DNA of 64,000 nt, taken from contig CAMYOL010000007.1 in NCBI GenBank assembly GCA_947260005.1, positions 1 through 64,000 on the forward strand, written 5' to 3'. Position 1 is the first letter of the stretch, and every line of letters starts with the position of its first letter. A program made the translations under genes and the position numbers. Origin of the DNA: an uncultured Ectothiorhodospiraceae bacterium. Its GTDB lineage: Bacteria; Pseudomonadota; Gammaproteobacteria; UBA6429; Thiohalophilaceae. Positions 55,372-64,000 of this stretch are shown here, in pieces. The notes beneath the pieces were generated by a model. It saw nothing but the letters and a program-made list of their open reading frames with translations, had not been told where the DNA came from and made no database searches.

Positions 55372-56460
55372 TTATAGGATACTTCTCTGTAAGTCTTCAA
55401 ATACTTTCTTTTCTACCCGAGGAAAATCGTCAGTCACCTCACCATTCGATTTTATCTTAACCCTGGTTGACTCGCCATTGTCTTCCAGAATAATTAAATA
55501 TTTTAGATGTTTCGGTGCTTCGGTGCTGCTGGTAAATACCGAACCGAATAACCCGCCCTCTTTAGGAATGACAAAGGTTGCGGGTAAGGTTACATAATAT
55601 ACCCCTGCTGAACGGTTTTTGTCTTCGACCAGATAACCCAGTCTATCCAGTGCAATACCAATGTGTCGCCAACCACGAGCAAATGGCTCATAGATTATAA
55701 AGTTAGCTTTATCATCAACCAACGTCACTTCAGCCACTCGCTTTTCTTTGGCTGAGGCAATATTTTCTTCTGCTAACACCACGCTTAAGCCTCGATACGC
55801 CATGAAACGCATTATCATCTCGACTTCAAGCTCAGGATCGCTCGGGCGTGGTACCCAATTAGTTTGAACCGTTGAGAGATTATCGTCTTCCCCTTCAATG
55901 ATCTCCCGCAATCCCTGGTGATTAATGAATAAGCGTGAAATCTTTTTCTCTGCATCCCACTCAAGTCGTATCCGATATTTATCCATTATATCCGTAGGAG
56001 AAATACTATTAAGCAGATTAGACCAAAACCCGGTAGGGGCAGTAATTTGATTTTCCAACCAATCGGTTTCTAAATAACCAATCTGCGGGGTTTCACGTTT
56101 AAGCTGGAAACCAAGACGTAAAAAGAAACTGCGTACATCTCCCCATACCTGATCACCGGGGGCATCGATTTCTAACCAAAATAAACTACCACCACGAACA
56201 AAATTCATGCCCTTGTATTCGCGTTCAAAGCGAGAAGCGGGTTTACCTTTTAAACTTGCCTCATATCCGGAAGCCGTCTTAATATTTGGTAGTAGTTCAG
56301 GTAGTCTATCGCTACCAGAGTCAGGGCTATCCAAACCCGGTGGCACATCCAGGTCATCCAAATCCTGCGTTGCCTCATACACTCCCTTGTAATCACGCGT
56401 GGTTGAGGTACATGCGGCCAATGAGCACACAAGTAAAATTAAAACTAAACGAAACTTCAT
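55372..56460 (-). CDS. bamC: Outer membrane assembly lipoprotein BamC
   Basis: 362 aa. The lipobox is CSLAAC (Cys17) and the N-terminal linker includes LDDLDVPPGLDSP, the conserved BamD-binding segment. Two helix-grip domains follow (LEIDAPGDQVWGDVRSFFLRLGF; FARGWRHIGIALDRLGYLVED). It is part of the beta-barrel assembly complex. The position next to dapA is conserved. Confidence 0.93.
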   Translation of the reverse strand: MKFRLVLILLVCSLAACTSTTRDYKGVYEATQDLDDLDVPPGLDSPDSGSDRLPELLPNIKTASGYEASLKGKPASRFEREYKGMNFVRGGSLFWLEIDAPGDQVWGDVRSFFLRLGFQLKRETPQIGYLETDWLENQITAPTGFWSNLLNSISPTDIMDKYRIRLEWDAEKKISRLFINHQGLREIIEGEDDNLSTVQTNWVPRPSDPELEVEMIMRFMAYRGLSVVLAEENIASAKEKRVAEVTLVDDKANFIIYEPFARGWRHIGIALDRLGYLVEDKNRSAGVYYVTLPATFVIPKEGGLFGSVFTSSTEAPKHLKYLIILEDNGESTRVKIKSNGEVTDDFPRVEKKVFEDLQRSIL

Positions 56461-56478
56461 AAATACTCTCTAAAAAAC

Positions 56479-57357
56479 TTAAGCCGCAACGTTCGCTTGT
56501 TTAAGCGCCGCGCGAATCGTGTCATGGTAGGTGGGTGATAGAATGGTTAACGGTAAGCGTATTCCATTACCAATATGACCCATATCATATAATGCCCATT
56601 TAACCGGAATCGGATTAGCCTCTACAAATAAATCAGTGTGTAATGCCATTAAACGTCCATTGATTGAATTTGCTGTTTCTTTATCGCCTGCCAGTGCCGC
56701 CGCACACATATCATGCATGGCTTTAGGGGCCACATTTGTTGTCACTGAGATGACGCCATGAGCGCCTGCTAAAATCAGCTCCAACGCAGTGGCATCATCA
56801 CCACTGTATATATCAAAACCATCAGGCACACCGGCCAGGATGTCTCGGCAACGTTGAATATCCCCTGTCGCCTCCTTGATACCAACGATGTTGTCTATCT
56901 TGGCCAGGCGAATCACGGTTTCAGGCGTCATATCCACGGCCGTCCGACCGGGCACATTATATAGTATCTGAGGAATATCCACAGCTTCAGCAATGGCTTT
57001 ATGGTGTAAATATAGGCCTTCCTGGGTGGGTTTATTGTAATAAGGGGTCACTAGCAAACAGGCATCTGCACCGGCCTCTTTAGCACAACGGGTCAGTTGG
57101 ATGGCCTCCTGAGTGGAATTTGAGCCCGTTCCGGCAATAACCGGAATACGACCATTTACCGCCTTCACCGTCCGGCGAATAACATAACAATGCTCTTCTT
57201 CGTCCAGGGTAGCCGATTCACCCGTGGTACCAACGGCCACAATCGCATCCGTTCCATTTTCAACATGAAACTCAATGAGTGATTCAAGCGCCTTCTCATC
57301 GATGGCCCCATCGTCGGTCATAGGCGTGACCAACGCGACCATACTGCCACGAAACAT
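56479..57357 (-). CDS. dapA: 4-hydroxy-tetrahydrodipicolinate synthase
   Basis: 292 aa. It condenses pyruvate with aspartate semialdehyde in lysine and peptidoglycan synthesis. The Schiff-base lysine is in IVGIKEATGD near 161, the tyrosine in YNVPGRTAVDM, and the substrate loop VGTTGESATLDEEEH is near 43. It is the first gene of the cluster. The short upstream region shows no lysine riboswitch. Confidence 0.96.
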   Translation of the reverse strand: MFRGSMVALVTPMTDDGAIDEKALESLIEFHVENGTDAIVAVGTTGESATLDEEEHCYVIRRTVKAVNGRIPVIAGTGSNSTQEAIQLTRCAKEAGADACLLVTPYYNKPTQEGLYLHHKAIAEAVDIPQILYNVPGRTAVDMTPETVIRLAKIDNIVGIKEATGDIQRCRDILAGVPDGFDIYSGDDATALELILAGAHGVISVTTNVAPKAMHDMCAAALAGDKETANSINGRLMALHTDLFVEANPIPVKWALYDMGHIGNGIRLPLTILSPTYHDTIRAALKQANVAA

Positions 57358-57535
57358 ACCTTCCCCTAATTACTATATGGTTACTGTCAGAATAAAAACC
57401 GCCATGGTATCGACCCACCGGGTCGAAAACAAGCGCTTTACCGAACAAGCGATTCTATAGGTCTATAGACAAGATAAGTTATGAAAATATCCATTTTTTC
57501 AGTATCTTGGGGCTATTAAACGCAGAGGAATGCCC

Positions 57536-58645
57536 ATGCCTGACAATGATAAAGCCGCAGCCCATTCTGAAACCCGGGCTATCCGTGAAATCCGTATCAA
57601 TCCCATTGTGCCCAGCGAATCGGTATTGGTTGCCACAGCACGAAGTTTGCGTCCGCGCAAACCGGAGGAACCCGCCCCAAGAGACACACGAAAGCATGTT
57701 GAGACCTGCCCTTTTTGTCGTGGTAATGAAGACCAGACCCCACCTGAAATCGATGTCTATCCAAAAGAAGGGGATCAGGAATGGCAGGTGCGCATTGTCG
57801 AGAATCTCTACCCGGTGTTAGGCGATGATAGCAGTCAACCCGGTTTTGTTTACGGTCTGCAACAGGCGATAGATGGGTACGGACGTCATGAGGTCATTAT
57901 CGATAACCCTCAACATGGCATCTCTATTCATGAAATGGAGGTTGAGCATATCTCTGAGCTGTTTCATGTCTATCAACAACGAATGCAGCAACTTTACAAG
58001 CTCGATAACAGACTGAAGTATGTTCTGGTATTTAAAAACTTTGGCCCGGCCGCCGGCGCAAGCATGGCGCATACCCACAGTCAGATTATCGCCACCCCGG
58101 TGGTGCCACAAAATGTGTTCGATGAAGTTCAAAATTCTCGCCAGTATTTTGAACGTAATCATCAATGTATTTTCTGTTCTCTCATCGATGAGGCGCTGAC
58201 CTTCGAAGCTAAAATCTATGATCGAAGTTCGGGAGAGATCGTACGTCAAATTAACGTCGGCCAGTATGTTGTCGAACGGGGTGAAAAATTTATCGCCATT
58301 AAACCGTTCGCAAGTCGATATGAATGGGAGATTCATATCCTGCCTCTACAACATTCAAGTGATTTCATGACAACCAGTAAAGAAGACCTCGATGATTTTG
58401 CGAATGTATTGCAACGCACCATGGCTCGACTGGATGCAGTCATCGGCGGTGCCCAGTACAATTTCTTTTTACATAGTATTCCGCAAGGTGAGGAATTCCA
58501 GAATTGTGGCCCAAGTTATCATTGGCATCTCGAAATATGTCCCCGTACCAGCATCCCAAATGGATTTGAACTTGGTTCAGGACTCTTTGTGAATACGATT
58601 AGTCCGGAGCAAGCTGCTGAGCAACTTCGGGCTGTACAACTGTAA
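57536..58645 (+). CDS. GalT-like nucleotidyltransferase (HIT superfamily)
   Basis: 369 aa from the second ATG (57536), with AGAGGA 6 nt upstream; the ATG at 57530 abuts that site. The GalT fold shows zinc cysteines CPFCRGNED, the nucleotidyl-accepting AHTHSQIIATP (H-x-H-x-Q) and C-terminal HWHLEICPRTSIPNGFELGSG. A second CxxC is in CIFCSLIDE. It may be galactose-1-phosphate uridylyltransferase, but no gal genes are near. The GalT-like adenylylsulfate:phosphate adenylyltransferase of Thiobacillus is an alternative in a sulfur oxidiser. Confidence 0.82.
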   Translation: MPDNDKAAAHSETRAIREIRINPIVPSESVLVATARSLRPRKPEEPAPRDTRKHVETCPFCRGNEDQTPPEIDVYPKEGDQEWQVRIVENLYPVLGDDSSQPGFVYGLQQAIDGYGRHEVIIDNPQHGISIHEMEVEHISELFHVYQQRMQQLYKLDNRLKYVLVFKNFGPAAGASMAHTHSQIIATPVVPQNVFDEVQNSRQYFERNHQCIFCSLIDEALTFEAKIYDRSSGEIVRQINVGQYVVERGEKFIAIKPFASRYEWEIHILPLQHSSDFMTTSKEDLDDFANVLQRTMARLDAVIGGAQYNFFLHSIPQGEEFQNCGPSYHWHLEICPRTSIPNGFELGSGLFVNTISPEQAAEQLRAVQL

Positions 58646-58667
58646 AAAAATCGACGATAGTTAGCTT

Positions 58668-59198
58668 ATGAGTAACTACCTTGTTATCTCGGCTCTAGGA
58701 CAAGACCGATCCGGTTTGGTCGCCGAACTCTCAGACAATATCGTCAATTCGGGCTGTAATATCGAAGACAGTCGTATGAGCATTCTTGGCGGAGAATTCG
58801 CCTTGATCATGCTGGTATCAGGTGCCTGGAATAATATCGCCAAGCTTGAAGACCAGCTGACACATATTCAGGAAAAACTGGGACTCATCATTAATTGTCG
58901 GCGTACCGAAGGTCGTGAGCTTAAACAGGAAGAGATCCCTTATAACATTGAAGTCGTCTCGCTGGATCATCCCGGCATTGTACAAAAGATAACCGGATTT
59001 TTTTCACAACGACAAATTAACATCCATGATATGTACACGACTTCTCATCGTGCTGCCCATACCGGTTCTCCAATGTTTGCGCTGAGCATGACCGTTGAAA
59101 TTCCCGCGGCAACACATATATCGACATTGCGTGAACAATTCATGGAATTTTGTGATGAATTAAATCTGGATGCCATTCTAGAACCCATAAAAGTTTAA
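58668..59198 (+). CDS. GcvR-like ACT-domain regulator
   Basis: 176 aa with two ACT domains: YLVISALGQDRSGLVAELSDN and IEVVSLDHPGIVQKITGFFSQRQINIHDM. This is the arrangement of GcvR, which represses the glycine cleavage system by binding GcvA and sensing glycine. It is 22 nt behind the GalT-like gene and 59 nt before bcp. Target genes are not in the window. Confidence 0.88.
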   Translation: MSNYLVISALGQDRSGLVAELSDNIVNSGCNIEDSRMSILGGEFALIMLVSGAWNNIAKLEDQLTHIQEKLGLIINCRRTEGRELKQEEIPYNIEVVSLDHPGIVQKITGFFSQRQINIHDMYTTSHRAAHTGSPMFALSMTVEIPAATHISTLREQFMEFCDELNLDAILEPIKV

Positions 59199-59257
59199 AT
59201 GGGTGTTTTTGTATTAAAAGAATTTGAATCGGAAACTGATTGAGTTAAAAAGCTAAA

Positions 59258-59737
59258 ATGAGCAAAGTCGAACTAAATAAAAAAGTTAAAAATTTTAAAC
59301 TAGCCGCCACCGGTGAACAGAACATCACACTCACTTCACTTAAAGATCACAATGTCGTGTTGTACTTCTACCCTAAAGACAGTACCCCTGGTTGCACTCA
59401 GGAAGGTCTCGATTTTCAGGCCAGTTTAGCCAAGTTTAAACGCCAAAATACGATCATCCTTGGTGTCTCTCGCGACCCGGTTCGCTCTCATGAAAAATTC
59501 AAGACCAAACAGAAATTTAAATTTGATCTATTATCTGATGAAGACGAATCACTTTGTAAACAATTTGACGTCATCAAAATGAAAAACATGTATGGTAAAA
59601 AAGTTCGAGGTATTGAACGAAGCACCTTTTTAATCGATAGCACCGGAAAGCTTCGTGAAGAATGGCGAAAGGTAAAAGTTGCCGGTCACGTTGACGAAGT
59701 TCTTGCCGCAGTCAAAGCATTAAATAAGGCCAAATAA
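59258..59737 (+). CDS. bcp: Thioredoxin-dependent peroxiredoxin Bcp
   Basis: 159 aa AhpC/TSA-fold protein. The peroxidatic cysteine is in FYPKDSTPGCTQEGLDF; the usual resolving cysteine five residues later is absent (Q-E-G-L-D-F), as in the 1-Cys PrxQ/Bcp variants. A later cysteine is in ESLCKQFDV. It removes peroxides in the cytoplasm. The gene organisation GcvR-Bcp-PhoH is typical of gammaproteobacteria. Confidence 0.92.
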   Translation: MSKVELNKKVKNFKLAATGEQNITLTSLKDHNVVLYFYPKDSTPGCTQEGLDFQASLAKFKRQNTIILGVSRDPVRSHEKFKTKQKFKFDLLSDEDESLCKQFDVIKMKNMYGKKVRGIERSTFLIDSTGKLREEWRKVKVAGHVDEVLAAVKALNKAK

Positions 59738-59783
59738 ATCGGTAACCTGATTATTTTATAACTTAGAGGAACACGACTACTTT

Positions 59784-61196
59784 ATGAACGCTAAACAGGT
59801 CGAAGGAAAACGTCTATTTGTACTCGATACGAACATCCTGATGCACGATCCAAGTTCACTGTTTCGATTTAAAGAACATGATATTTACTTACCAATGATT
59901 GTCCTCGAAGAGCTGGATAATAATAAAAAAGGTAATTCAGAAGTCGCACGTAATGCGCGCCAATCGAGTCGATTTTTAGATGACCTGCTTTCAAATGCAT
60001 CTTCTGAAGCAATAGAACAAGGCCTCTCTCTCAATATTCAGAATATCGATCTAAACCATGCTGAGGCCGGAACCGGACGTTTGTTTTTCCAAACCAAACA
60101 TTTTAAACATGAATTACCCGATTCATTGCCCGGCGACAAAGCTGATAACAATATTTTAGGTACGGCACTGGCATTAAACACGGAATACCCCGACACCACG
60201 ATCACACTGGTATCTAAAGATATAAACTTACGCATTAAAGCCAGCATTGTTGGCCTGCATGCTGAAGACTACACCAATGACCAGGTTCTGGATGATGTCA
60301 ACTTACTGCATACTGGCAGCAAAGCCATTGATGATGATTTTTGGGATAACCACGGTAAAGAGATGGACTCATGGATGGAATCAGGGCGTTCGTTTTACCG
60401 GATTAACGGTCCAGAAGTTAAATCCTGGTACACCAATGAATTTGTTTACCACGAAAACGATGGTTTTGAAGCCATTGTACGCAAGATAGAAGACGACGAT
60501 GCCACGATTGAAACCGTACGCGATTTTCGTAATGAATCGAATTCAATATGGGGCATCAATGCCCGCAATCGTGAACAAAATCTGGCGTTAAATTTATTGA
60601 TGGATCCTGAGATTGATTTTGTATCATTGTTGGGCATGGCCGGTACCGGTAAAACATTATTATCCTTAGCAGCAGGATTAGAACAAACGCTGGATCAAAA
60701 ACGTTATAGAGAAATTATTATGACGCGAGTCACCATTCCCGTAGGTGAAGACATTGGTTTCCTACCGGGAACGGAAGAAGAAAAAATGACCCCCTGGATG
60801 GGGGCCTTAATGGATAACCTGGAAGTGTTAACTGAGCCATCCGAAGGTGGTGACTGGGGACGAGCGGCAACCAATGACCTCGTTAGTCAACGTATTAAAA
60901 TTCGCTCGGTTAATTTTATGCGCGGCCGCACATTCTTAAACCGGTATGTCATTATTGATGAAGCTCAAAACCTGACTTCAAAACAATTAAAAACATTGGT
61001 CACTCGTGCTGGCCCCGGGACTAAAATCGTTTGCCTGGGTAACATTGCCCAGATCGACACACCCTACTTATCTGAAACAACATCTGGCTTAACCTATGTC
61101 GTCGATCGATTTAAAAACTGGTCACACAGCGGACACGTCACCCTGATACGCGGAGAACGATCTCGTTTGGCCGATTATGCTTCAGATATCTTATAA
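59784..61196 (+). CDS. PhoH family ATPase with N-terminal PIN domain
   Basis: 470 aa. The PIN nuclease domain (1-150) has the acidic site VLDTNILMHDPSSLFRF and DNNILGTALAL. The PhoH ATPase has the Walker A LLGMAGTGKTLLSLAAG and Walker B IIDEAQNLTSKQLKTL. PIN-PhoH proteins act as RNA helicase-nucleases. AGAGGA precedes the ATG. It is 46 nt behind bcp. Confidence 0.93.
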   Translation: MNAKQVEGKRLFVLDTNILMHDPSSLFRFKEHDIYLPMIVLEELDNNKKGNSEVARNARQSSRFLDDLLSNASSEAIEQGLSLNIQNIDLNHAEAGTGRLFFQTKHFKHELPDSLPGDKADNNILGTALALNTEYPDTTITLVSKDINLRIKASIVGLHAEDYTNDQVLDDVNLLHTGSKAIDDDFWDNHGKEMDSWMESGRSFYRINGPEVKSWYTNEFVYHENDGFEAIVRKIEDDDATIETVRDFRNESNSIWGINARNREQNLALNLLMDPEIDFVSLLGMAGTGKTLLSLAAGLEQTLDQKRYREIIMTRVTIPVGEDIGFLPGTEEEKMTPWMGALMDNLEVLTEPSEGGDWGRAATNDLVSQRIKIRSVNFMRGRTFLNRYVIIDEAQNLTSKQLKTLVTRAGPGTKIVCLGNIAQIDTPYLSETTSGLTYVVDRFKNWSHSGHVTLIRGERSRLADYASDIL

Positions 61197-61267
61197 CTGA
61201 ATTTATTATCGAATGATAAAAAAAGTAAAAAACGATCCTGTTATCAGTATGGCTTGCCCATACGTTT

Positions 61268-61373
61268 AAGATCCTTCCCTCCGGTCAGGATGACAGGCTA
61301 AAAGTTTGTATGACAATCTTCAGTTTACCCATACTGTCATCCTGACCGGAGCGAAGCGTAGTGGAAGGATCTT
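61268..61373. repeat. Imperfect palindromic repeat
   Basis: Outer arms AAGATCCTTCC (61268-61278) and GGAAGGATCTT (61363-61373), and inner arms TCCGGTCAGGATGACA (61280-61295) and TGTCATCCTGACCGGA (61335-61350), are exactly complementary. GCGAAGCGTAGT intervenes on one side. This GATCCTTC/TCAGGATGACA type of palindrome is widely scattered in bacterial chromosomes. It fills the gap between the convergent phoH and permease genes and reaches the permease stop codon. Confidence 0.82.
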
Positions 61374-62459
61374 TTATGTGGCTGTCTGTTCGTCGGAGAT
61401 GGTTTTATCGATAGTACGAGGCCAGGCATTCAATAAAGCATTAACCAATGTTGCCAGCGGGATCGCAAAAAATACGCCCCAGAAACCCCACAGACCACCA
61501 AATAACAGGATACTAATTATTATTGCGATGGGATGAACGTTGACAACATTACCAAATAACCATGGCACCAATAAATTTCCATCAAGCGCCTGGATAATCA
61601 AATAGGCAATCATTAACCAATAAAACTCGGGACTTAAGCCCCATTGGAAAAAAGCCACCACTGCGATCGGAATGGTAACAACGGTCGCACCAATGTAAGG
61701 AATGATCACTGACAAGCCTACAAGTACACTTAATAAGAAGGCATATTTCAAACCAAAAATCGAAAAAACCACATAGGTTACACCACCGACGATTAAAATC
61801 TCCCAAACCTTGCCGCGAACATAATTTCCTAATTGCTTATCCATTTCAGCCCAAACCTGGGTAGCCAGGGTCCGGTCTTTTGGTAAAAATCCGCCAAACC
61901 AATTTAGGATAAGCCTTTTGTCTTTTAAGAAAAAAAACACCATTAATGGAAGAAGAATTAAATAGACGATTATGGTTACCGCACCGGTTGTTATCGACGC
62001 AATTGAGGCACTGGACAAGACATTTTTACTACCGGTACTAATAAGCTGTTCCAGGTCTTTACTAATGACCTCGACCTGCTTGCTACTGATAAAATCATAC
62101 TTCTCCGGCAAGGTGAACAGATAAGCCTGTGCTTTAGACCAGTAAAGCGTCACCTCTGGAATAAATTGTGCCAGCTGATTTGAAAGCAATGGCAACATGC
62201 CAAACACCAGGAAAATCAAAAAGGCCACGAACACAAACCAGACTAATATCACTGCAATCTGTCTTTGTGATCCCAGTTGTTTCATCTTTTGCACAACGGC
62301 TTCAAGCAAATAAGCGATCACCATTGCCGCCAAAACTGGGGCCAACATATTGCCGAGAGTTAATACGATGGTAAAACCAACAATCAGCAACACCAAAAGC
62401 AGAACAGCTTGAGGATCGGAAAAATAGCGATTATACCAGGCCTTAAAAATTTCGATCAT
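61374..62459 (-). CDS. PerM/AI-2E transporter family permease
   Basis: 361 aa with about eight hydrophobic helices. The family motifs are YIGATVVTIPIAVVAF, a DGNLLVPWLFGNVVNVHP block, and GLWGFWGVFFAIPLATLVNALLNAWP. PerM proteins of this type are in some cases sodium/proton antiporters or autoinducer-2 exporters; the substrate here is unknown. It overlaps the preceding gene by 4 nt (ATGA). Confidence 0.9.
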   Translation of the reverse strand: MIEIFKAWYNRYFSDPQAVLLLVLLIVGFTIVLTLGNMLAPVLAAMVIAYLLEAVVQKMKQLGSQRQIAVILVWFVFVAFLIFLVFGMLPLLSNQLAQFIPEVTLYWSKAQAYLFTLPEKYDFISSKQVEVISKDLEQLISTGSKNVLSSASIASITTGAVTIIVYLILLPLMVFFFLKDKRLILNWFGGFLPKDRTLATQVWAEMDKQLGNYVRGKVWEILIVGGVTYVVFSIFGLKYAFLLSVLVGLSVIIPYIGATVVTIPIAVVAFFQWGLSPEFYWLMIAYLIIQALDGNLLVPWLFGNVVNVHPIAIIISILLFGGLWGFWGVFFAIPLATLVNALLNAWPRTIDKTISDEQTAT

Positions 62460-62878
62460 TTGCTGTTGCCTGCGTCTTCAACAAATTTGTCATAGGCTTC
62501 AGCAAACATTTCTTCAATCTCATTAATAACGACAACCGCCGGTTTACCAAACATCACATGTTGAGCCACCAGCTCAGATGCTTTATTTAAAAGGGTCTTC
62601 TTTTCAAGCATCGGATAAGTCGCAGATAATCGCTTTAATGCATCGACAACCCGTTCATCTTCGGGTCGTTCAATTTTTTCAGGTTCGGGAATGACATCAT
62701 TTTTAACTGGGGATTGATCAGAAGGGGACTCAGTTTCATCCATCCCAGGTTTATCAACCGCTGACTCAGAGGACACCGTTCCCGTTGCCAGAAATTCAGC
62801 AAAGCGCAAAAGACTGTGTTTGTCTTCTAATGATAAATCCTGATAGAAATCGAGTAGAGTTTGTTGTTCGTCCGTCAA
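62456..62878 (-). CDS. Conserved hypothetical protein, regulator- and permease-adjacent
   Basis: 140 aa from a TTG with AAGG upstream. N-terminal EQQTLLDFYQDLSLEDKHSLLRFAEFL and C-terminal KRLSATYPMLEKKTLLNKAS with AQHVMFGKPAVVVINEIEEMF are patterns I have seen in uncharacterised gammaproteobacterial proteins. They are separated by a proline/acid-rich linker. No enzyme motif is present. It is coupled to the downstream permease by a 4-nt overlap. Confidence 0.72.
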   Translation of the reverse strand: MTDEQQTLLDFYQDLSLEDKHSLLRFAEFLATGTVSSESAVDKPGMDETESPSDQSPVKNDVIPEPEKIERPEDERVVDALKRLSATYPMLEKKTLLNKASELVAQHVMFGKPAVVVINEIEEMFAEAYDKFVEDAGNSK

Positions 62879-62949
62879 TATACTGCCTTATATTCTAAGG
62901 GTTATCAGATAAGTTTAGAGTATTTTGACGAATTTTAAAAAGATCTCGC

Positions 62950-63855
62950 TTAGACATCCTGATGGGATTCGCAATAATTGCGAGCAAAACTCAATAATTC
63001 ATCCATGGCACGGGCTTTGAACTTTTGTTTTTGATGCACAAACGAGAATGGGCGATGTATAGGAGGATCGGTGTTAATTGCGACAAGCGTTCCCAGTTTT
63101 AATTCTTTTAACAAAGTCGCCTTCGATAAAATCGACACACCCATTCCGGATTCGACGGCACCTTTGATCGCTTCCAGGCTCCCAAGCTCCATGGCAATGT
63201 TCATATCGCTGGGGTTGATGCCCGCAGCCTGCATACTTTCAATCATGACTTCGCGAGTACCTGAACCCTCTTCACGACAAATAAACGGATATTCAATAAT
63301 TTTAGAAATAGGAATGCTTTCTTCTTTCGCTAATTCATGCTCAGGCGGCACAATCATCACCAGGTGGTCAGTACGACATTCTTCGACCATCAGATTTTTA
63401 TTATTCACCGGGGCCTCAACCACACCCAGGTCGATCTCATTGTTTTCAACCTGAGAGACGATACCGTCCGTATTGGCGACTTTCAAACGAATCGTCACTT
63501 CCGGATGCTTCGACTTAAAATCGCCTAATAAAACTGGCAGCATATATTCTGCAATCGTGGTGCTGGCACCCAGAATGAGTACACCACTGATATCACCCGT
63601 CAGCTCACGGACAGCGTTATCCATTTCACCATAGAGCTGGAAAATTTGCTCGGCGTAGTTATAAACACGGCTACCCGCATCCGTCAGACTAATGCGATTA
63701 TGGGTGCGGTCAAACAGACGGGTATTAAATTGCTCTTCGAGTTGACGAACCTGGAAGGTGACCGCAGGCTGAGTCATATGAAGCTCTTCAGCCGCCTTAG
63801 TAAAGCTCAACAATCGAGCTACTGTATGGAAAACCTGCAATCGTCGATCAGACAT
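62950..63855 (-). CDS. LysR-family regulator, CbbR/CysL-like
   Basis: 301 aa. The helix-turn-helix is SFTKAAEELHMTQPAVTFQVRQLEEQFNTRLFDR, characteristic of the CbbR/CysL branch. The effector domain has GVLILGASTTIAEYMLP and CREEGSGTREVMIESM. CbbR controls Calvin-cycle genes and CysL sulfur metabolism. No cbb or cys gene is adjacent, so the regulon is undefined. It is 71 nt upstream of the conserved hypothetical gene. Confidence 0.88.
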   Translation of the reverse strand: MSDRRLQVFHTVARLLSFTKAAEELHMTQPAVTFQVRQLEEQFNTRLFDRTHNRISLTDAGSRVYNYAEQIFQLYGEMDNAVRELTGDISGVLILGASTTIAEYMLPVLLGDFKSKHPEVTIRLKVANTDGIVSQVENNEIDLGVVEAPVNNKNLMVEECRTDHLVMIVPPEHELAKEESIPISKIIEYPFICREEGSGTREVMIESMQAAGINPSDMNIAMELGSLEAIKGAVESGMGVSILSKATLLKELKLGTLVAINTDPPIHRPFSFVHQKQKFKARAMDELLSFARNYCESHQDV

Positions 63856-63901
63856 GGTGTTACCTTTTGTAATACATTCTTAAATGCTAAATAATTTGAT
63901 T

Positions 63902-64000
63902 CTATGCGGCCATTCGCAAAACTAAGGACTGGATAGTATCAATAATCAGCACAAAGGCAAATACAACTGAGGATATACACCCAAATATCGATGATTTATT
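63902..64000 (-). CDS. C-terminal end of a membrane protein (partial)
   Basis: The minus-strand frame is open from the right edge to TAG at 63902-63904, giving 32 residues that end in one hydrophobic helix (CISSVVFAFVLIIDTIQSL then VLRMAA). This looks like the end of a permease-type protein. The family cannot be named from this piece. It is upstream of the CbbR-like gene on the same strand. Confidence 0.5.
   Translation of the reverse strand, partial: NKSSIFGCISSVVFAFVLIIDTIQSLVLRMAA

Noticed and set aside
57358-57529. Lysine riboswitch upstream of dapA
   Set aside because: The gap between dapA and the divergent GalT-like gene is under 180 bp and shows none of the conserved multi-helix elements.
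57818-58336. 172-codon open frame antisense to the GalT-like gene
   Set aside because: The sense strand carries clear GalT motifs across the same bases; the antisense product has none.

Overview
The window is a chromosomal segment of a gammaproteobacterium with AT-leaning base composition. Support for this comes from gene sets and orders typical of that class: epmA/efp/epmB, dapA-bamC-(metallo-hydrolase)-purC, parE-parC, ppx next to ppk, ppsR divergent from ppsA, and GcvR. Several genes point to a sulfur-oxidising, probably autotrophic lifestyle. These are glycolate oxidase subunits plus a glyoxylate aminotransferase (photorespiratory salvage), a CbbR/CysL-type LysR regulator, a two-domain rhodanese, an SLC13-type transporter followed by a YeeE/YedE pair, a SoxH-like lipoprotein hydrolase and a GalT-like nucleotidyltransferase. 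The lifestyle is an inference; no RuBisCO or sox gene lies in the window. No tRNA, rRNA, CRISPR array, prophage or insertion sequence was recognised.

Region 1 (1-7.0 kb): end of glcE, glcF, ppx and ppk (convergent), an unknown 224-aa protein, BolA, a small conserved protein and a CheX-like phosphatase. Region 2 (7.1-10.6 kb) is the most interesting block. A DUF3379 anti-sigma factor and an ECF sigma factor are divergent from a bufferin-type RiPP operon: a DUF2282 precursor with signal peptide and four cysteines, an MNIO/DUF692 modifying enzyme, and a DUF2063 partner. It is followed by a perfect FNR/ANR box driving an otherwise overlooked 34-aa single-span membrane protein. Region 3 (10.6-16.3 kb): PilZ protein, a gene with a broken 5' end, DUF3301, PP2C phosphatase, Nudix hydrolase, short MscS channel, and htpG with a good sigma-32 promoter.

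Region 4 (16.2-33.5 kb): ppsR/ppsA, aminotransferase, rhodanese, an accessory patch (FN3 lipoprotein, broken ORF, outer-membrane barrel), transporters probably for sulfur compounds, a LysR/Old Yellow Enzyme pair with a palindromic operator, a DUF2569 protein, a SoxH-like lipoprotein with an altered metal site, psd, and copper chaperones PCuAC and SCO for cytochrome oxidase assembly. Region 5 (33.5-47.3 kb): a LexA-like protease without its DNA-binding domain, a Mut7-C protein, a CheZ-like small protein, the complete EF-P lysylation set, a PilZ-like protein beside a FimX-like degenerate REC-PAS-GGDEF-EAL receptor, DUF1015, an M48 protease, and a membrane adenylate cyclase coupled to a repeat lipoprotein.

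Region 6 (47.1-64 kb): a REP-like palindrome, parC/parE, a chemoreceptor, the dapA-bamC-purC operon, the GalT-like enzyme, GcvR, Bcp peroxiredoxin, PhoH-PIN protein, a second palindromic repeat, a PerM-type permease, a conserved unknown, a CbbR-like regulator, and the C-terminal end of a membrane protein at the right edge.

Signalling threads recur. Cyclic-di-GMP/motility is represented by PilZ, PilZ-like, FimX-like, CheX, CheZ-like and MCP proteins. Copper and oxygen handling is represented by the bufferin operon, PCuAC, SCO and the FNR box.
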